A DNA stretch of 58,595 nt from Chloroflexota bacterium. GTDB taxonomy: Bacteria > Chloroflexota > Dehalococcoidia > JACPPY01. The notes under the pieces are model-generated. The model made no database searches and was not told where the DNA came from. It saw only the letters and a program-made list of their open reading frames with translations. The translations under genes and the position numbers were made by a program. Below are positions 16,276 to 26,432 of the stretch, one piece after another. Location of the stretch: NCBI GenBank assembly GCA_016190755.1, contig JACPPY010000004.1, positions 1 through 58,595 on the forward strand. The letters run 5' to 3'. Within the stretch, counting starts at the first letter, position 1. Every line of letters starts with the position of its first letter.

Positions 16276-17466
16276 ATGAAAAGGACCATTTACCTGGACC
16301 ATGCCGCCACTACGCCTGTGCATCCGAAGGTACTGGAGGCCATGATCCCTTACTTCTCCGAGAGGTTCGGCAATCCTTCCACCATATACACGTTGGGACA
16401 GGATGCACGGCGGGGTGTCGACGAGGCGCGAGAGACCGTGGCCGGCATACTCGGATGCAAACCCAGGGAGGTTATCTTCACCAGTGGAGGCACCGAGTCC
16501 GACAACACCGCAATAAAAGGTGCCGCATTCGCATTGCGCGATAAAGGAAACCATATCATTACCTCTTCCATGGAGCATCACGCCGTCCTTGAGACATGCC
16601 ATTTCATGGAAAAATTCGGGTTCGAGGTGACATATCTGCCGGTTGACTGTTACGGCAAAGTTGACCCGGAAGGGGTGATAAAGGCCGTTAACGAACGCAC
16701 GACGGTCGTCTCCATCATGTTGGCCAACAACGAGGTGGGCACAATAATGCCCATCCCCGAGATCTCACGGTTGCTAAAGGAGAGGTTCCCCGACCGCAAG
16801 ATAGTATTCCATACCGATGCCGTGCAAGGCGCAGGTATGCTCGACCTGAACGTGAACCACCTGGGAATAGACATGCTGTCTCTCTCATCCCACAAGTTCT
16901 ACGGCCCGAAGGGGGTCGGGATACTCTGTCTCAGGCAAGGCTCCCCATTCATGCCACAGCAGAAAGGCGGCGGACAGGAATTCAATCGGCGTGCCGGGAC
17001 AGAGGCGACCGCCGGCATAGTGGGCACTGGCGTGGCCCTTCGCCTGGCAACCGAAAGCCGAGAGGCCAACGCGAGTATCTGCCGCAAGCTCCGAGACCGG
17101 CTTATGGAGGGCGTCAAGAACCGTATACCGGACATAGACTTGACGGGCCATCCCGAAGACCGCTTGCCGAACAATGCCAGCTTCTGCTTCCGGTACGTGG
17201 AAGGCGAATCCATACTCCTGCACCTGGACTTTGCAGGTATAGCCGCCGCAAGTGGCAGCGCCTGCACCTCTCAGTCGCTGGAGCCGTCTCACTGCCTGCT
17301 AGCTATGGGCATACCTCACGAGATAGCCCACGGCAGTGTACGCTTCACCTTTGGGCCGGAAAACACAGAGGGAGAAGTTGATCAGGTATTGGCGACTCTT
17401 CCTCCGATCGTGGAACGCCTGCGCGCCATGTCGCCATTTGCCCGCGCCAAGAGCAAAGCAAAATAG
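16276..17466 (+). CDS. iscS: cysteine desulfurase (IscS/NifS family)
   Basis: A PLP enzyme that removes sulfur from cysteine for Fe-S cluster and thio-cofactor assembly. The 396-residue protein has the N-terminal [12 protein letters not shown], the PLP lysine in [10 protein letters not shown] (Lys207) and the persulfide cysteine in [10 protein letters not shown] (Cys330), placing it in the group I NifS/IscS type. No iscU or iscR gene is adjacent. It is monocistronic between island A and the SRP RNA. It could also supply sulfur for tRNA thiolation; sequence alone cannot separate these roles. Confidence 0.95.
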   Translation: MKRTIYLDHAATTPVHPKVLEAMIPYFSERFGNPSTIYTLGQDARRGVDEARETVAGILGCKPREVIFTSGGTESDNTAIKGAAFALRDKGNHIITSSMEHHAVLETCHFMEKFGFEVTYLPVDCYGKVDPEGVIKAVNERTTVVSIMLANNEVGTIMPIPEISRLLKERFPDRKIVFHTDAVQGAGMLDLNVNHLGIDMLSLSSHKFYGPKGVGILCLRQGSPFMPQQKGGGQEFNRRAGTEATAGIVGTGVALRLATESREANASICRKLRDRLMEGVKNRIPDIDLTGHPEDRLPNNASFCFRYVEGESILLHLDFAGIAAASGSACTSQSLEPSHCLLAMGIPHEIAHGSVRFTFGPENTEGEVDQVLATLPPIVERLRAMSPFARAKSKAK

Positions 17467-17508
17467 CCCCGATAACAGTCCACTCGCTATACTTCTCTTC
17501 ATTTTCGC

Positions 17509-17536
17509 TTGACAGTGCACTATGCTAGCCAATAAT
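17509..17536 (+). promoter_or_regulatory. promoter of the SRP RNA gene
   Basis: Consensus TTGACA (17509-17514), a 16-base spacer and AATAAT (17531-17536). The predicted start near 17544 coincides with the 5' end of the SRP RNA terminal helix. Confidence 0.75.
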
Positions 17537-17544
17537 ATAACTTT

Positions 17545-17817
17545 GGCGGCTGTGCTAGGCGGGGAACTAGCGGTGCCCTATGCTCGCAATCCGCTATAGC
17601 GAGGCCGAACTCCCGATCGAGGTCCCTCGTCTCCACGCACCGCTCTGCCAACTGGTGTTGAAGGTTGGGTCCTGCGCGGCAGGGTACTATGAACCCCGTC
17701 AGGTCCGGAAGGAAGCAGCGGTAAATAGAGCGCTCTGGGTGCCGCAGGGTCTCCTGGCCCGAGCCGGTTGACCGGGTAGGACGTGGGGGCAAGATCGACA
17801 GAGGGTGCACGGTCGCC
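17545..17817 (+). ncRNA. ffs: signal recognition particle RNA, large bacterial type
   Basis: The conserved SRP domain IV loop GTCAGGTCCGGAAGGAAGCA is present at about 17697-17717. The 5' part (GTGCTAGGCGGGGAACTAGC, with the CGCAATCCGCTATAGCGAGG block following) matches the Alu-domain start of long bacterial SRP RNAs. The ends 17545-17555 and 17807-17817 form an uninterrupted 11-bp terminal helix with two G-U pairs, which sets the length at about 273 bases. The RNA pairs with Ffh to target membrane proteins. Confidence 0.93.
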
Positions 17818-17995
17818 AGGATTTCACTTTCTTAGCAACCGTCCCCAGGCCTCCCAAATACCGGCCAATGCCGGCGTACCGTCTTTACTTGGCCACTTGA
17901 CCGGCCGTGCTCTGCCTCTTATAGTCATACAGGCAATCTCCCCTGCGGGCGAGAGCAGGCGTATTTCACTCCAGGCGGGTTTGTTGCGAGCCCCT

Positions 17996-18838
17996 ATGCG
18001 ACACGACCAAAATGAGGAGACAACCGGCGTCAGGCGAATGCTGCGCCAGGCCGGCGCTCATGCTCGGAAAGGGCTGGGCCAGCATTTCCTCATAAACAGG
18101 GCCGTATTGAATGATATTGTGGCTGCCGCCGAATTGACCCCGGACGACATCGTAATCGAGATAGGGCCCGGGCTGGGCATATTGACGGAAGCTCTGGCGG
18201 CCAGGGCAGGCCGGGTTATCGCCATAGAACTGGATGAGAAGCTCGTCTACAGGCTCAGGCGCACGCTGGCGGGCTTCGCCAACGTGAGCATAATCCAGGG
18301 CGACGCACTGGAGATACAGCCGTGGCGCCAGATCAATGCCAGCACGTACAAGGTGGTAGCCAATTTGCCCTATTATGTCGCCACGCCGGTCATCCGGAAG
18401 TTCCTGCATGCACCGAAGAAGCCAAGCATTCTGGTGGTCATGGTCCAGAAAGAGGTTGCCGAGTCGATGGCGGCCCCGCCAGGCAAAATGAGCCTATTGA
18501 GCGTGATAGTGCAATACTATGCGCAATCAAAAATAGCGATCGAGGTGCCTCCGGATAGCTTCTACCCGCCGCCGAAGGTGTCCTCAGCGGTCATAAAGCT
18601 GGTACCGCACACTGCACCTCCAGTGGAAGTGGAAGACGCAGAGGCCTTCTTCAACTTCGTCGCGGCGGGATTTCGCCAGCCGAGAAAGCAGATCTCCAAC
18701 TCACTCGCCAAGGGCCTGGAAGTAGCGGTTTCCGAGTCCGCAGCTTTGCTGGACAGGGCCGGGATAGACCGGCATAGGAGAGCCGAGACACTCGACCTCA
18801 AGGAGTGGGCCACCCTATGGAAAGCCAGTCGACTATGA
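17996..18838 (+). CDS. rsmA: 16S rRNA dimethyladenosine transferase RsmA (KsgA)
   Basis: RsmA dimethylates the two adjacent adenines near the 3' end of 16S rRNA. The sequence shows KGLGQHFLINRAVLNDIVAA, the SAM motif VIEIGPGLGILTEAL and NLPYYVATPVI. The frame is open further upstream, but an earlier start would run into the SRP RNA gene. The ATG at 17996 gives 280 residues, the usual family length; the ATG at 18038 is another possibility, and neither has a strong ribosome-binding site. The stop overlaps the ispE start. Confidence 0.93.
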   Translation: MRHDQNEETTGVRRMLRQAGAHARKGLGQHFLINRAVLNDIVAAAELTPDDIVIEIGPGLGILTEALAARAGRVIAIELDEKLVYRLRRTLAGFANVSIIQGDALEIQPWRQINASTYKVVANLPYYVATPVIRKFLHAPKKPSILVVMVQKEVAESMAAPPGKMSLLSVIVQYYAQSKIAIEVPPDSFYPPPKVSSAVIKLVPHTAPPVEVEDAEAFFNFVAAGFRQPRKQISNSLAKGLEVAVSESAALLDRAGIDRHRRAETLDLKEWATLWKASRL

Positions 18839-19731
18839 GGCGTACGGACTCGACCATAACAGTGAAGGCGCCCGCGAAGGTGAACTTGACCCTGGAGATC
18901 CTCGGCAAACGTCACGACGGGTATCATGAGGTCCGGAGCCTTATGCAGGCCATTGACCTGTGCGACAGCATCATGTTTGAGCCGGCAGAGGGGGTGTCGC
19001 TAGTGTGCAACGAGCCGGAGCTTCAATCGGACGACAACCTCGTGCTCAAGGCTGCCGACCTGCTCGGACGCGCTGCGGGTTGCAACCAGGGCGCCCGGAT
19101 CACTTTGCAAAAGAATATACCCTGGGCCGCCGGCCTCGGAGGGGGCAGCAGTGACGCAGCCGCTACCTTGAAGGCGCTAAACCAATTGTGGCGCCTTGGA
19201 CTTACCCCCTCCGAGCTCGCCCGGCTGGGGGCAAGGCTAGGTTCCGATGTGCCTTTCTTCATATATGGCGGGCTGGCGCTGGCCGAAGGACGAGGGGAGA
19301 AGATATCGCCTTTCCTTTTCCGCCCGGACAACTGGTTCGTCCTCTTAGTGCCATCGGTTCCTCGTATGGAAAGAAAAACGGCTATGTTATACGCCGCCTT
19401 GCGACCGCAGTGGTTCACGCAAGGGGAATGCACAGATAGACTGGTGACCTTTCTGGAGGCCGGCCTGAAGCAACCATGGCCCGAACTATGCAATGTTTTC
19501 GAAAAGGCAGCGCCTCAGGTGTTCCAGGGTATTGAGGAACTCTGGCGTCTTGCCAACGAGGCTACCGACAAGACCCTGCACCTATCTGGCTCTGGACCGG
19601 CGTCGTTCGTCCTATGTAAGGAAAAAGAGGAAGCAGTAGAAGTCTGGAGGAAGTTGACGAAGGCGGGCCTGACATCGCTGGTCAGCCGTGCCTTTTACGA
19701 GACGCCGCCGGGGGACGGCGCGGCGGATTAG
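18835..19731 (+). CDS. ispE: 4-diphosphocytidyl-2-C-methyl-D-erythritol kinase IspE
   Basis: IspE phosphorylates CDP-methylerythritol in the MEP isoprenoid pathway. The 298-residue protein has APAKVNLTLEILGKR at the N-terminus, the GHMP-kinase loop GLGGGSSDAAATL and the third motif LSGSGPASFVL near the C-terminus. The ATG at 18835 overlaps the rsmA stop as ATGA with GGAAAG about 10 bases upstream; a GTG at 18805 in frame is less likely. The pairing rsmA-ispE is common in bacteria. Confidence 0.95.
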   Translation: MRRTDSTITVKAPAKVNLTLEILGKRHDGYHEVRSLMQAIDLCDSIMFEPAEGVSLVCNEPELQSDDNLVLKAADLLGRAAGCNQGARITLQKNIPWAAGLGGGSSDAAATLKALNQLWRLGLTPSELARLGARLGSDVPFFIYGGLALAEGRGEKISPFLFRPDNWFVLLVPSVPRMERKTAMLYAALRPQWFTQGECTDRLVTFLEAGLKQPWPELCNVFEKAAPQVFQGIEELWRLANEATDKTLHLSGSGPASFVLCKEKEEAVEVWRKLTKAGLTSLVSRAFYETPPGDGAAD

Positions 19732-20213
19732 ACCCTTGCCGTGGAGTACACGCACTTCACGGCTGTGCTGGCGCCGTAGCCGCTAAGCCTTTGCAGCAGT
19801 GTGCCCTCCAACCTGGGCAGGGACTGCCAACTGTAACGCCAGCCATCCGAGTTTGTCGCATCCGGTTGCGTGCGCACCGGACGTGCCTCCATGCTTACAG
19901 GCACAAACCCGTACTTGTTCGTGGCAAAGGCTTCGCGCGGGCTCAACCTGATGCTCAGCGCCGGCTCGTTCAACAGCACCCCCTGTCCTAGATGGCTCTC
20001 CTTGGGCCGGAAATTGCGATAGCGGTGAAAATCACAGCCACACGAGCAAGCGTTGGCGCGTTTTGAGTTCCACGACTCGGGCAACATGAATGATGCTGCG
20101 AGAAAGACCAAGCCGAGCGCGTCACTAATTATCGGCTCGGGGAAAGCGAACATACCCAGCGCTACCACTCTTAAAGCATGGCGATTAAAAATCGTCCTGC
20201 TGTTAAAGACCAT
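19728..20213 (-). CDS. hypothetical protein
   Basis: A 161-residue minus-strand frame starts at the ATG at 20213 (GAAAGG upstream) and ends inside the last codon of ispE, tail to tail. It has a hydrophobic stretch (about residues 12-42, including GLVFLAASFMLP), then a cysteine group ACSCGCDFH, then a basic polar C-terminal half. I do not recognise a family. No other gene fits the interval. It could be a membrane-anchored protein with a small metal site. Confidence 0.45.
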   Translation of the reverse strand: MVFNSRTIFNRHALRVVALGMFAFPEPIISDALGLVFLAASFMLPESWNSKRANACSCGCDFHRYRNFRPKESHLGQGVLLNEPALSIRLSPREAFATNKYGFVPVSMEARPVRTQPDATNSDGWRYSWQSLPRLEGTLLQRLSGYGASTAVKCVYSTARV

Positions 20214-20297
20214 AATAGTTTCGCCTTTCAACCCCTTCTTCCCCACACCCGCCCGTCGAAAACGACGTGGATTATTATAGAGCGAGTCTTCTAGCTG

Positions 20298-20486
20298 TCA
20301 AGAGGTGCCTGAGGAGACAATATTGCCCGCCTCGATACTCATCCCCATTGATACGCGTACCTGAGCCACACTGAAGCCATTCGCACCCACAGCCTCGGCT
20401 ATTAGGAGCCCAAGCTGCTGCCTGTTCCCCACCAAAAAATCCCGAGAGTATTTTGGGCCTCTTTTTCGGCTAGGGGAGCGTGGCAT
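20298..20486 (-). CDS. small hypothetical protein, 62 residues
   Basis: A short frame with an ATG at 20486 preceded by AAAGGCAGGA. It starts with a basic segment, MPRSPSRKRGPKYSRDFL, and continues into an amphipathic stretch, QQLGLLIAEAVGANGFSV, with a Ser/Gly end. It would be co-directional with the hypothetical gene at 19728-20213 and divergent from tyrA. I cannot assign a family, and chance is possible at this length. Confidence 0.3.
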   Translation of the reverse strand: MPRSPSRKRGPKYSRDFLVGNRQQLGLLIAEAVGANGFSVAQVRVSMGMSIEAGNIVSSGTS

Positions 20487-20498
20487 TCCTGCCTTTCA

Positions 20499-20527
20499 CT
20501 GACCAAGCAGGTGAAAATTGTTATAAT
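20499..20527 (+). promoter_or_regulatory. promoter of the tyrA-aroA operon
   Basis: CTGACC (20499-20504) and a perfect TATAAT (20522-20527) with 17 bases between them. The start would lie about 20 bases before the tyrA ATG. Confidence 0.6.
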
Positions 20528-20553
20528 ATGGCACTCTCCACTATGGACGTCGA

Positions 20554-21438
20554 ATGCGCGTAGCCTTAATCGGACTGGGCCTCATAGGAGGTTCTTTGGG
20601 ACTGGCTTTGAAGCAGGCTCGCGGTGCTGAGCTGGAAATAATAGGTTGTGCTCGCAAGAAAGAAACAGCCTGCGCCGCAACGGATTGTCATGCCGTAGAC
20701 AAGGTCATGCCCGATCCGGCATCGGCGGTCAAAGACTGCGACCTGGTATTCATCTGTACACCGGTGCATGCGGTGCGCGAGGTACTGGCAGTCGTTTCCA
20801 GGCATGCCAAAGAAGGTTGTGTGGTTACTGATGTCGCGAGCACCAAGCAACATGTTATGAAGTGGGCTTCTGAATTCCTTTACCCGAGCAAGTTAGGCTT
20901 CGTTGGGGGACACCCAATGGCGGGTAGAGAGAAGTCCGGCATTGAGGCCGCCAGCGCGGACTTGCTACGCGGGTGCACTTACTGCTTGACTCCAGCCGAA
21001 TGGACAAGTTCTCGTGACGTTGAGGTAGTAGTCAAGGCTGTCGAATGGATCGGGGCCAAACCATACTTCATCGAGGCAGACCAACACGATTTCCTGGTGG
21101 CAGCCATAAGCCACTTACCCGCCGCCGTGTCGGTTGCCACTGTGGCAGCAACCACCGGCCATCCCGATTGGCCCTACATGGCCCGTTTGGCCTCTACTGG
21201 CTACCGCGATGTCACGCGGTTGGCCTCAGGCAGCCAGCAGGTGAACGCCGATGTTTTCACCACCAATAGAGGGCCGCTGGTGCACTGGATCGATGAGTTG
21301 ATCCAGGCGCTGTCGGACCTCAGACAGCAGATAGTCGACGAAGCTGATGGCGACCTGGAAGCCACCCTCGCCCAGGCCCGTGAAGCGCGGCAGCGTTGGA
21401 TGGAAGACAAGTGGGGAGAACAGGCACACTCTAAGTGA
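20554..21438 (+). CDS. tyrA: prephenate dehydrogenase
   Basis: Converts prephenate to 4-hydroxyphenylpyruvate in tyrosine synthesis. The 294-residue protein has the N-terminal NAD-binding motif GLGLIGGSLGLA, DVASTKQHV, GGHPMAGREKSG and the helical C-terminal ISHLPAAVS block with the conserved histidine. There is no fused chorismate mutase or ACT domain, so feedback control through an ACT domain is not expected. It is followed by aroA after 12 bases in an apparent operon. Confidence 0.95.
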   Translation: MRVALIGLGLIGGSLGLALKQARGAELEIIGCARKKETACAATDCHAVDKVMPDPASAVKDCDLVFICTPVHAVREVLAVVSRHAKEGCVVTDVASTKQHVMKWASEFLYPSKLGFVGGHPMAGREKSGIEAASADLLRGCTYCLTPAEWTSSRDVEVVVKAVEWIGAKPYFIEADQHDFLVAAISHLPAAVSVATVAATTGHPDWPYMARLASTGYRDVTRLASGSQQVNADVFTTNRGPLVHWIDELIQALSDLRQQIVDEADGDLEATLAQAREARQRWMEDKWGEQAHSK

Positions 21439-21450
21439 AGGTGCATCGGA

Positions 21451-22761
21451 ATGATCAAGAAGATTAACAGGCCGTCAGCGCTTGAAGGTCAGATACGCCC
21501 GCCAGGGGATAAGTCGATAGGGCACAGGGCAGTGATGCTAAACGGCATCTCTGAGGGTAAGGCCCACATCACCAACTTCTGCGCTGGCGGCGATACTCTG
21601 GCCACGATCAGTTGTATGAAAGCCATGGGTGTCAAGGTGAGACGGCCCGCACCGGACACAATTGATGTTGTCGGTGTGGGGGCCTCGGGGTTGAAAGAAC
21701 CTCAGGACGTGCTCAATGCCAGGAACAGCGGCACCACTACACGCCTGCTCTCAGGTATACTGGCCGGGCAGCCCTTCGTGTCCATTATCACAGGCGATGC
21801 CTCTCTACGTTCACGCCCCATGGCCAGGGCCACGGAGCCGCTGCGCAAGATGGGGGCCGACATAATTGGCAGAGACAACGGACGGTTTGCACCGCTCGTC
21901 ATTCGTGGCGGCAAACTCCACGGCATACGGTATGAGCTCCCCGTCGCCAGTGCGCAGGTGAAGTCAGCGATCATACTGGCCGGCCTCTTTGCCGAAGGGG
22001 AGACCTGCATTGTCGAGCCTGGCCCGACCCGGGACCACACCGAGCGCATATTAGCTGGTATGGGAGCCGCTGTGCGCACGTCGGGAAGGACGATCACCGT
22101 TTCTCGCATCGCCGGTCGCTTGAATCCACTTTCGTTCACGGTGCCGGGGGACATCAGCGCCGCCGCCTACTGGATGGTGGCGGCGGCCATCCACCCAAAG
22201 GCCACTGTCGACATATCCGGATGTGGCATCAACCCCACGCGCACGGGCGTCATCGATATATTGCGCTCCATGGGTACGAGAATCGTCGTCAGGCCTGCTG
22301 ACGGCACTGCGAGCGAGCCCACGGGCGATATTACGATTAGCTCCAGCGAACTGCATGGGACCGAGGCCAGGGGGGACTTGGTCGTCAGGTCAATTGACGA
22401 GGTTCCTGTGCTGGCTGTGGCCGCCTGTTTCGCCAGGGGGGTCACTACAATCCGGGACGCTCAGGAACTGAAGGTAAAGGAGACTGATCGGATAGTACAT
22501 ACCATCCAGGAGCTTTCCAAGATGGGCGCCAGGATAGACGAGTTGCCCGACGGCATGGTTATTCACGGGGTAGGACGCCTTCATGGTGCAGAGGTAGAAA
22601 GTCACGGCGACCATCGTCTTGCCATGAGCCTGGCCGTGGCAGGTCTGGCGGCTGAAGGTGACACGATTATCAAGGGTGCAGAGATTGCGTCAGTGTCGTA
22701 TCCCTCCTTTTGGAGCGACCTGGAGAAGCTCTCGACCACATTTGAATCGGGGAGGAGGTGA
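21451..22761 (+). CDS. aroA: 3-phosphoshikimate 1-carboxyvinyltransferase (EPSP synthase)
   Basis: AroA joins phosphoenolpyruvate to shikimate-3-phosphate. The 436-residue sequence contains the N-terminal PPGDKSIGHRAVM, the central NARNSGTTTRLLSGILAGQP, SAQVKSAIILAGL and the C-terminal ELKVKETDRI and GDHRLAMSL. Residues around the glyphosate site (NSGTTTRL, without the LGNAGTAMRP form of E. coli) resemble class II-like enzymes, but tolerance cannot be deduced. It lies between tyrA and a RemA-like gene. Confidence 0.96.
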   Translation: MIKKINRPSALEGQIRPPGDKSIGHRAVMLNGISEGKAHITNFCAGGDTLATISCMKAMGVKVRRPAPDTIDVVGVGASGLKEPQDVLNARNSGTTTRLLSGILAGQPFVSIITGDASLRSRPMARATEPLRKMGADIIGRDNGRFAPLVIRGGKLHGIRYELPVASAQVKSAIILAGLFAEGETCIVEPGPTRDHTERILAGMGAAVRTSGRTITVSRIAGRLNPLSFTVPGDISAAAYWMVAAAIHPKATVDISGCGINPTRTGVIDILRSMGTRIVVRPADGTASEPTGDITISSSELHGTEARGDLVVRSIDEVPVLAVAACFARGVTTIRDAQELKVKETDRIVHTIQELSKMGARIDELPDGMVIHGVGRLHGAEVESHGDHRLAMSLAVAGLAAEGDTIIKGAEIASVSYPSFWSDLEKLSTTFESGRR

Positions 22762-22765
22762 AGCA

Positions 22766-23041
22766 ATGGGAACCGAGTTGGTGCATGTAGGTTTCGGTAA
22801 CCTGCTGGCCATGAACCGGGTCGTCGCGGTGTTGTCCACCGATCAGGAACCGGCGAAGCGTCTAATACGTGAGGCAAAAGAAAAGGGAATGCTTCTGGAC
22901 GTGACGCACGCCAGGAAGGTTAAGGCTGCACTCGTTATGGATACAGGACACATAGCAGCAGTGGCTATAGCCCCCGAGACTATCAGCGGCCGCATCGCCG
23001 CGATGGTGGAGGGCATTTCTATTCCGAAAGAACTTGCTTGA
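22766..23041 (+). CDS. RemA-family (DUF370) regulatory protein
   Basis: The ATG at 22766 follows a strong GGAGGAGGTG and gives 91 residues. MGTELVHVGFGNLLAMNRVV, then DQEPAKRLIREAKEKGMLLD and the ending SGRIAAMVEG match the DUF370/RemA family. RemA in Bacillus is a DNA-binding activator of extracellular matrix genes; here the role is unknown. The gene directly precedes gmk, an arrangement also known in Firmicutes. Confidence 0.88.
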   Translation: MGTELVHVGFGNLLAMNRVVAVLSTDQEPAKRLIREAKEKGMLLDVTHARKVKAALVMDTGHIAAVAIAPETISGRIAAMVEGISIPKELA

Positions 23042-23673
23042 TGGCATCTCAGGTCGAAGAGTTCCGGATACAACTGCTCCAGCCGTCGCCATTACTTGTC
23101 GTTCTCTCCGGTCCTTCGGGCGTCGGCAAAGACGCGGTGATCAAGCGCATGAAGAAAAAGGGGTACTGGCTGCACTACGCAGTAACCGTGACCACGCGCG
23201 GGAAAAGGATTGAGGAGCAAGATGGTCTGGACTACTACTTCACCTCTACTGAACGGTTTCGAAGCATGATCCAGGCCGGTGAGCTACTGGAATGGGCCGA
23301 GGTCTATGGGAACTACTACGGTGTCCCCAGGGCACAGATAAGGGAGGCCCTTGAGTGCGGCCGGGATGTGATACTGAAGATAGACGTCCAGGGGGCAGCA
23401 ACGGTGAAAAAACTCGTGCCTGACGCCGTGTTCATCTTCCTTTTGCCTCCCTCATTCGAAGAGTTGAAGAAGAGGCTCGTGCAGCGGCACACTGAGTCTC
23501 CGGTAGACCTGGAGCGACGTCTCGATACAGCCGCGGCAGAGATGAAAAGCCTGGAGCTTTTTGACTACGCTACCGTAAACGAGTCCGATGAACTGGATGG
23601 TGTAGCTGACAGGGTGATGGCCATAGTTACGGCCGAGAAGTGTCGCATCAAGCGCCGGACGATAAAGGTCTGA
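23041..23673 (+). CDS. gmk: guanylate kinase
   Basis: Phosphorylates GMP to GDP. The 210-residue protein has the P-loop [17 protein letters not shown], the GMP-binding [17 protein letters not shown] segment and [13 protein letters not shown]. The ATG overlaps the stop of the RemA-like gene by one base (TGATG), indicating coupling. The usual downstream rpoZ (omega) gene is not found; glyS follows instead. Confidence 0.95.
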   Translation: MASQVEEFRIQLLQPSPLLVVLSGPSGVGKDAVIKRMKKKGYWLHYAVTVTTRGKRIEEQDGLDYYFTSTERFRSMIQAGELLEWAEVYGNYYGVPRAQIREALECGRDVILKIDVQGAATVKKLVPDAVFIFLLPPSFEELKKRLVQRHTESPVDLERRLDTAAAEMKSLELFDYATVNESDELDGVADRVMAIVTAEKCRIKRRTIKV

Positions 23674-23747
23674 CCCGGTGTCCGCGGCAATTTGCCGCGC
23701 CGGTAAGGCACGTCCGTCCATCGGCGACTAGATCAGAGGAGTGCCAC

Positions 23748-25115
23748 GTGACAGAGAATTCAACGACTAAAGCCACTATGGAAAAAATCGTATCGCTTTG
23801 CAAGAGGCGGGGCTTCATCTTCCAGAGCAGCGAGATATACGGCGGGCTGGGAAGTTGCTGGGACTACGGCCCGCTGGGCGTGGAACTAAAGCGTAACGTG
23901 AAGGAAGCATGGTGGCGGTTCATGATACGGGAGAGGGACGATGTAGTGGGCCTGGACACGGCCATACTCATGCACCCGCAGGTTTGGGTGGCCAGCGGCC
24001 ATGTCCAGGGTTTCACGGACCCACTGGTGGAGTGCAAGGCCTGCCACCTGCGCTGGCGCGCCGATGCCCTACAGGGCATTAAGTGCCCCTCGTGCGGCGG
24101 TGAGCTGACCGAACCTCGCATGTTCAACCTGATGTTCAAGACCTTCATGGGGCCGGTCGAGGACGCAGCCTCCGTCGTGTATCTCAGGCCGGAAACGGCG
24201 CAAGGTATTTTCGTTAACTTCGAAAACGTGATGATGTCGCAGCGCAGGAAGCTGCCATTCGGCATCGCGCAGATAGGAAAAACGTTCCGCAACGAGATCA
24301 CGCCCGGCAACTTCATCTTCCGCACCAGGGAGTTCGAACAGATGGAGATGGAGTTTTTCGTCAAGCCCGGGACTGACGAACAGTGGTTCACCTACTGGGT
24401 GGAGCAGCGCCTTTCCTGGTATAAAGGCCTGGGAATCAGGAAAGAAAACCTGCGCCTGCGGCCCCATGGCAGAGATGAACTGGCGCACTATGCTAGGTGT
24501 TGCTCCGACGTCGAGTACTTGTTCCCCATGGGCTGGTCGGAGCTGGAAGGCATAGCAAACCGGGGGGACTTTGATCTCACCCAGCACTCAAAGGTCAGCG
24601 GCAAGAGACTGGAGTACTTTGACGATGAGACCAATGAACACTACATTCCCTACGTTATCGAGCCCTCGGCGGGTGTCGACAGGTCGCTGCTTGCCTTTCT
24701 AATCGATGCCTACGATGAGGAGCCTGACAAGGAGGGGACCCGGGTCATACTGCACCTGCACCGTGACCTGGCGCCTGTTAAGGTCGCCATATTGCCGTTG
24801 AGCCGCAAGGAGGAGGTGTCCGGGGTGGCCAGGAAGATACATTCCAGCCTGCGTCCTTGCTTCATGACTCAATACGATGATACGCAGAGCATCGGGCGCC
24901 GCTACCGGCGGCAGGATGAGATAGGCACTCCTTTCTGCGTGACAGTGGACTTCCAGTCCCTGGAAGACCACGCGGTCACCATACGCGAGAGGGACTCAAT
25001 GAAGCAAATACGCGTTCCTATTGCCGACCTGAAACAGGTGGTGTTGGCCAAGTTGGCCGGAGAGCCGTTCGAAGGCCAGACGGCAACCGCCGGCGAAGGG
25101 GCGTCGAAGGCGTAG
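23748..25115 (+). CDS. glyS: glycyl-tRNA synthetase (single-chain, alpha2 type)
   Basis: A class II synthetase of 455 residues. [20 protein letters not shown] at the start, [15 protein letters not shown] (motif 2 region), [14 protein letters not shown] and [14 protein letters not shown] (motif 3) are diagnostic of the dimeric eukaryote/Thermus-type enzyme. The GTG at 23748 with AGAGGAG upstream is the best start. A CKACH...CPSC pair near residues 91-112 probably binds zinc. No T-box leader is visible before it. Confidence 0.95.
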   Translation: MTENSTTKATMEKIVSLCKRRGFIFQSSEIYGGLGSCWDYGPLGVELKRNVKEAWWRFMIRERDDVVGLDTAILMHPQVWVASGHVQGFTDPLVECKACHLRWRADALQGIKCPSCGGELTEPRMFNLMFKTFMGPVEDAASVVYLRPETAQGIFVNFENVMMSQRRKLPFGIAQIGKTFRNEITPGNFIFRTREFEQMEMEFFVKPGTDEQWFTYWVEQRLSWYKGLGIRKENLRLRPHGRDELAHYARCCSDVEYLFPMGWSELEGIANRGDFDLTQHSKVSGKRLEYFDDETNEHYIPYVIEPSAGVDRSLLAFLIDAYDEEPDKEGTRVILHLHRDLAPVKVAILPLSRKEEVSGVARKIHSSLRPCFMTQYDDTQSIGRRYRRQDEIGTPFCVTVDFQSLEDHAVTIRERDSMKQIRVPIADLKQVVLAKLAGEPFEGQTATAGEGASKA

Positions 25116-25140
25116 TAATGTTGTCAGGAGGCCGGACCGC

Positions 25141-26382
25141 GTGAAGCTCCTCCATTTTGCCGACCTGCACCTGGGTATTGAGCAATATGGATCAATAGAC
25201 CCGGAAACCGGACTGTCGTCCAGGCTTTCTGACGTGTTGAAGGTTCTGGACGAGCTGGTGGACTATTCTCTCAAGAGCAGCATAGATGTAGTGCTTTTCT
25301 GTGGCGACGCTTACAAGAGCCGGGACCCTTCGCAGACACAGCAGAGGGAGCTGGCCAAACGTATAAAGCGCCTGTCGGAGGCTGGTATACCTACCTTCCT
25401 TCTGGTCGGCAACCATGACTTGCCCGTTGCTCCCGGTCGCGCAACAACCCTGGATATATTCCATACGCTGGACGTGAGCAACGTCTACGTTGCGAGCCGG
25501 CCGGCGGTACAGGTGATCAATACGCGCACCGGACCTGTCCAGATAGCTGCTCTGCCATGGTTGCGGCGGTCTGCGCTCCTCAGCAAGGAGGAGAGCCGCG
25601 GTCTCAGCGTAGACCAGGTGCTGCAACGTCTTCAAGAGGTCCTCACGGCGACGGTTGCGAATCTGGCTGAGTCGTTGAATCCCGCCCTGCCCGCCATCCT
25701 CGCTGCCCATGCTTCCGTATCTACAGCGAAGGTGAGTTCAGAGAGGACCATGTCGCTGGGCAAGGAGCCGGTGCTGCTTCTGAGCAACATTGCTTTACCT
25801 GTTTTCGATTACGTCGCCCTCGGCCACGTGCACAAGCATCAGGTGCTCTCCGGGCATCCGCCTACGGTATACTCGGGTAGCCTGGAGAGGGTGGATTTCG
25901 GCGAGGAGCAGGACGACAAAGGGTTCTACGTCATCGACATTGAGCCGGGCCAGAGCCCGGGCAGTCGATGCGCCGCGTTCGATTTCCATCGTGTGGCTGC
26001 CCGGCCATTCATCACCATCCAGGTTGAACTGGACACAAGCACACCCGACCCCACGCATGCCATAATGGAGGCCATACGCAGCAAGCAGGATGAAGCCCGT
26101 AATGCGGTAGTGCGCGTGGAAATAAACTGCGCCGAAGGGATTGCGGAGAAAATACGAGAGACCGAGGTCCGTGAGGCACTTCGGCAGGCCCACAACCTTA
26201 GTATCGTTAAGAACATAGGCCGCATAGCTCGGACCAGGCTGGGCAACCGTGCGCCCGAGGAGCTTTCACCAATCCAAGCGCTAGAGCTATACTTGGAATC
26301 AAAGAAGGTTCCACCTGAGAGGAAGAAAGTGCTACTTGAGTATGCTGAGCGCCTGATCACAGACCGCGAAGCAGCCGCCTGA
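25141..26382 (+). CDS. sbcD: DNA repair exonuclease SbcD/Mre11-like
   Basis: This 413-residue metallophosphoesterase shows the Mre11 motifs HFADLHLG, FCGDAYKSRDPSQTQ, LVGNHDLP, AAHASV and LGHVHKH. It would act with an SbcC/Rad50 ATPase to open DNA hairpins and process ends, but no sbcC gene lies next to it in this window. It starts at GTG 25141 about 25 bases after glyS. The C-terminal 100 residues form a lysine/glutamate-rich helical region. Confidence 0.92.
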   Translation: MKLLHFADLHLGIEQYGSIDPETGLSSRLSDVLKVLDELVDYSLKSSIDVVLFCGDAYKSRDPSQTQQRELAKRIKRLSEAGIPTFLLVGNHDLPVAPGRATTLDIFHTLDVSNVYVASRPAVQVINTRTGPVQIAALPWLRRSALLSKEESRGLSVDQVLQRLQEVLTATVANLAESLNPALPAILAAHASVSTAKVSSERTMSLGKEPVLLLSNIALPVFDYVALGHVHKHQVLSGHPPTVYSGSLERVDFGEEQDDKGFYVIDIEPGQSPGSRCAAFDFHRVAARPFITIQVELDTSTPDPTHAIMEAIRSKQDEARNAVVRVEINCAEGIAEKIRETEVREALRQAHNLSIVKNIGRIARTRLGNRAPEELSPIQALELYLESKKVPPERKKVLLEYAERLITDREAAA

Positions 26383-26432
26383 TCTAGCTGAAAGACCAAC
26401 GCCCCTCCTCCTTAGGCAGTCGCGACAAAACT

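Noticed and set aside
17783-17995. Upstream extension of the rsmA frame
   Set aside because: It overlaps the SRP RNA gene, lacks conserved residues and makes the protein 70 residues too long.
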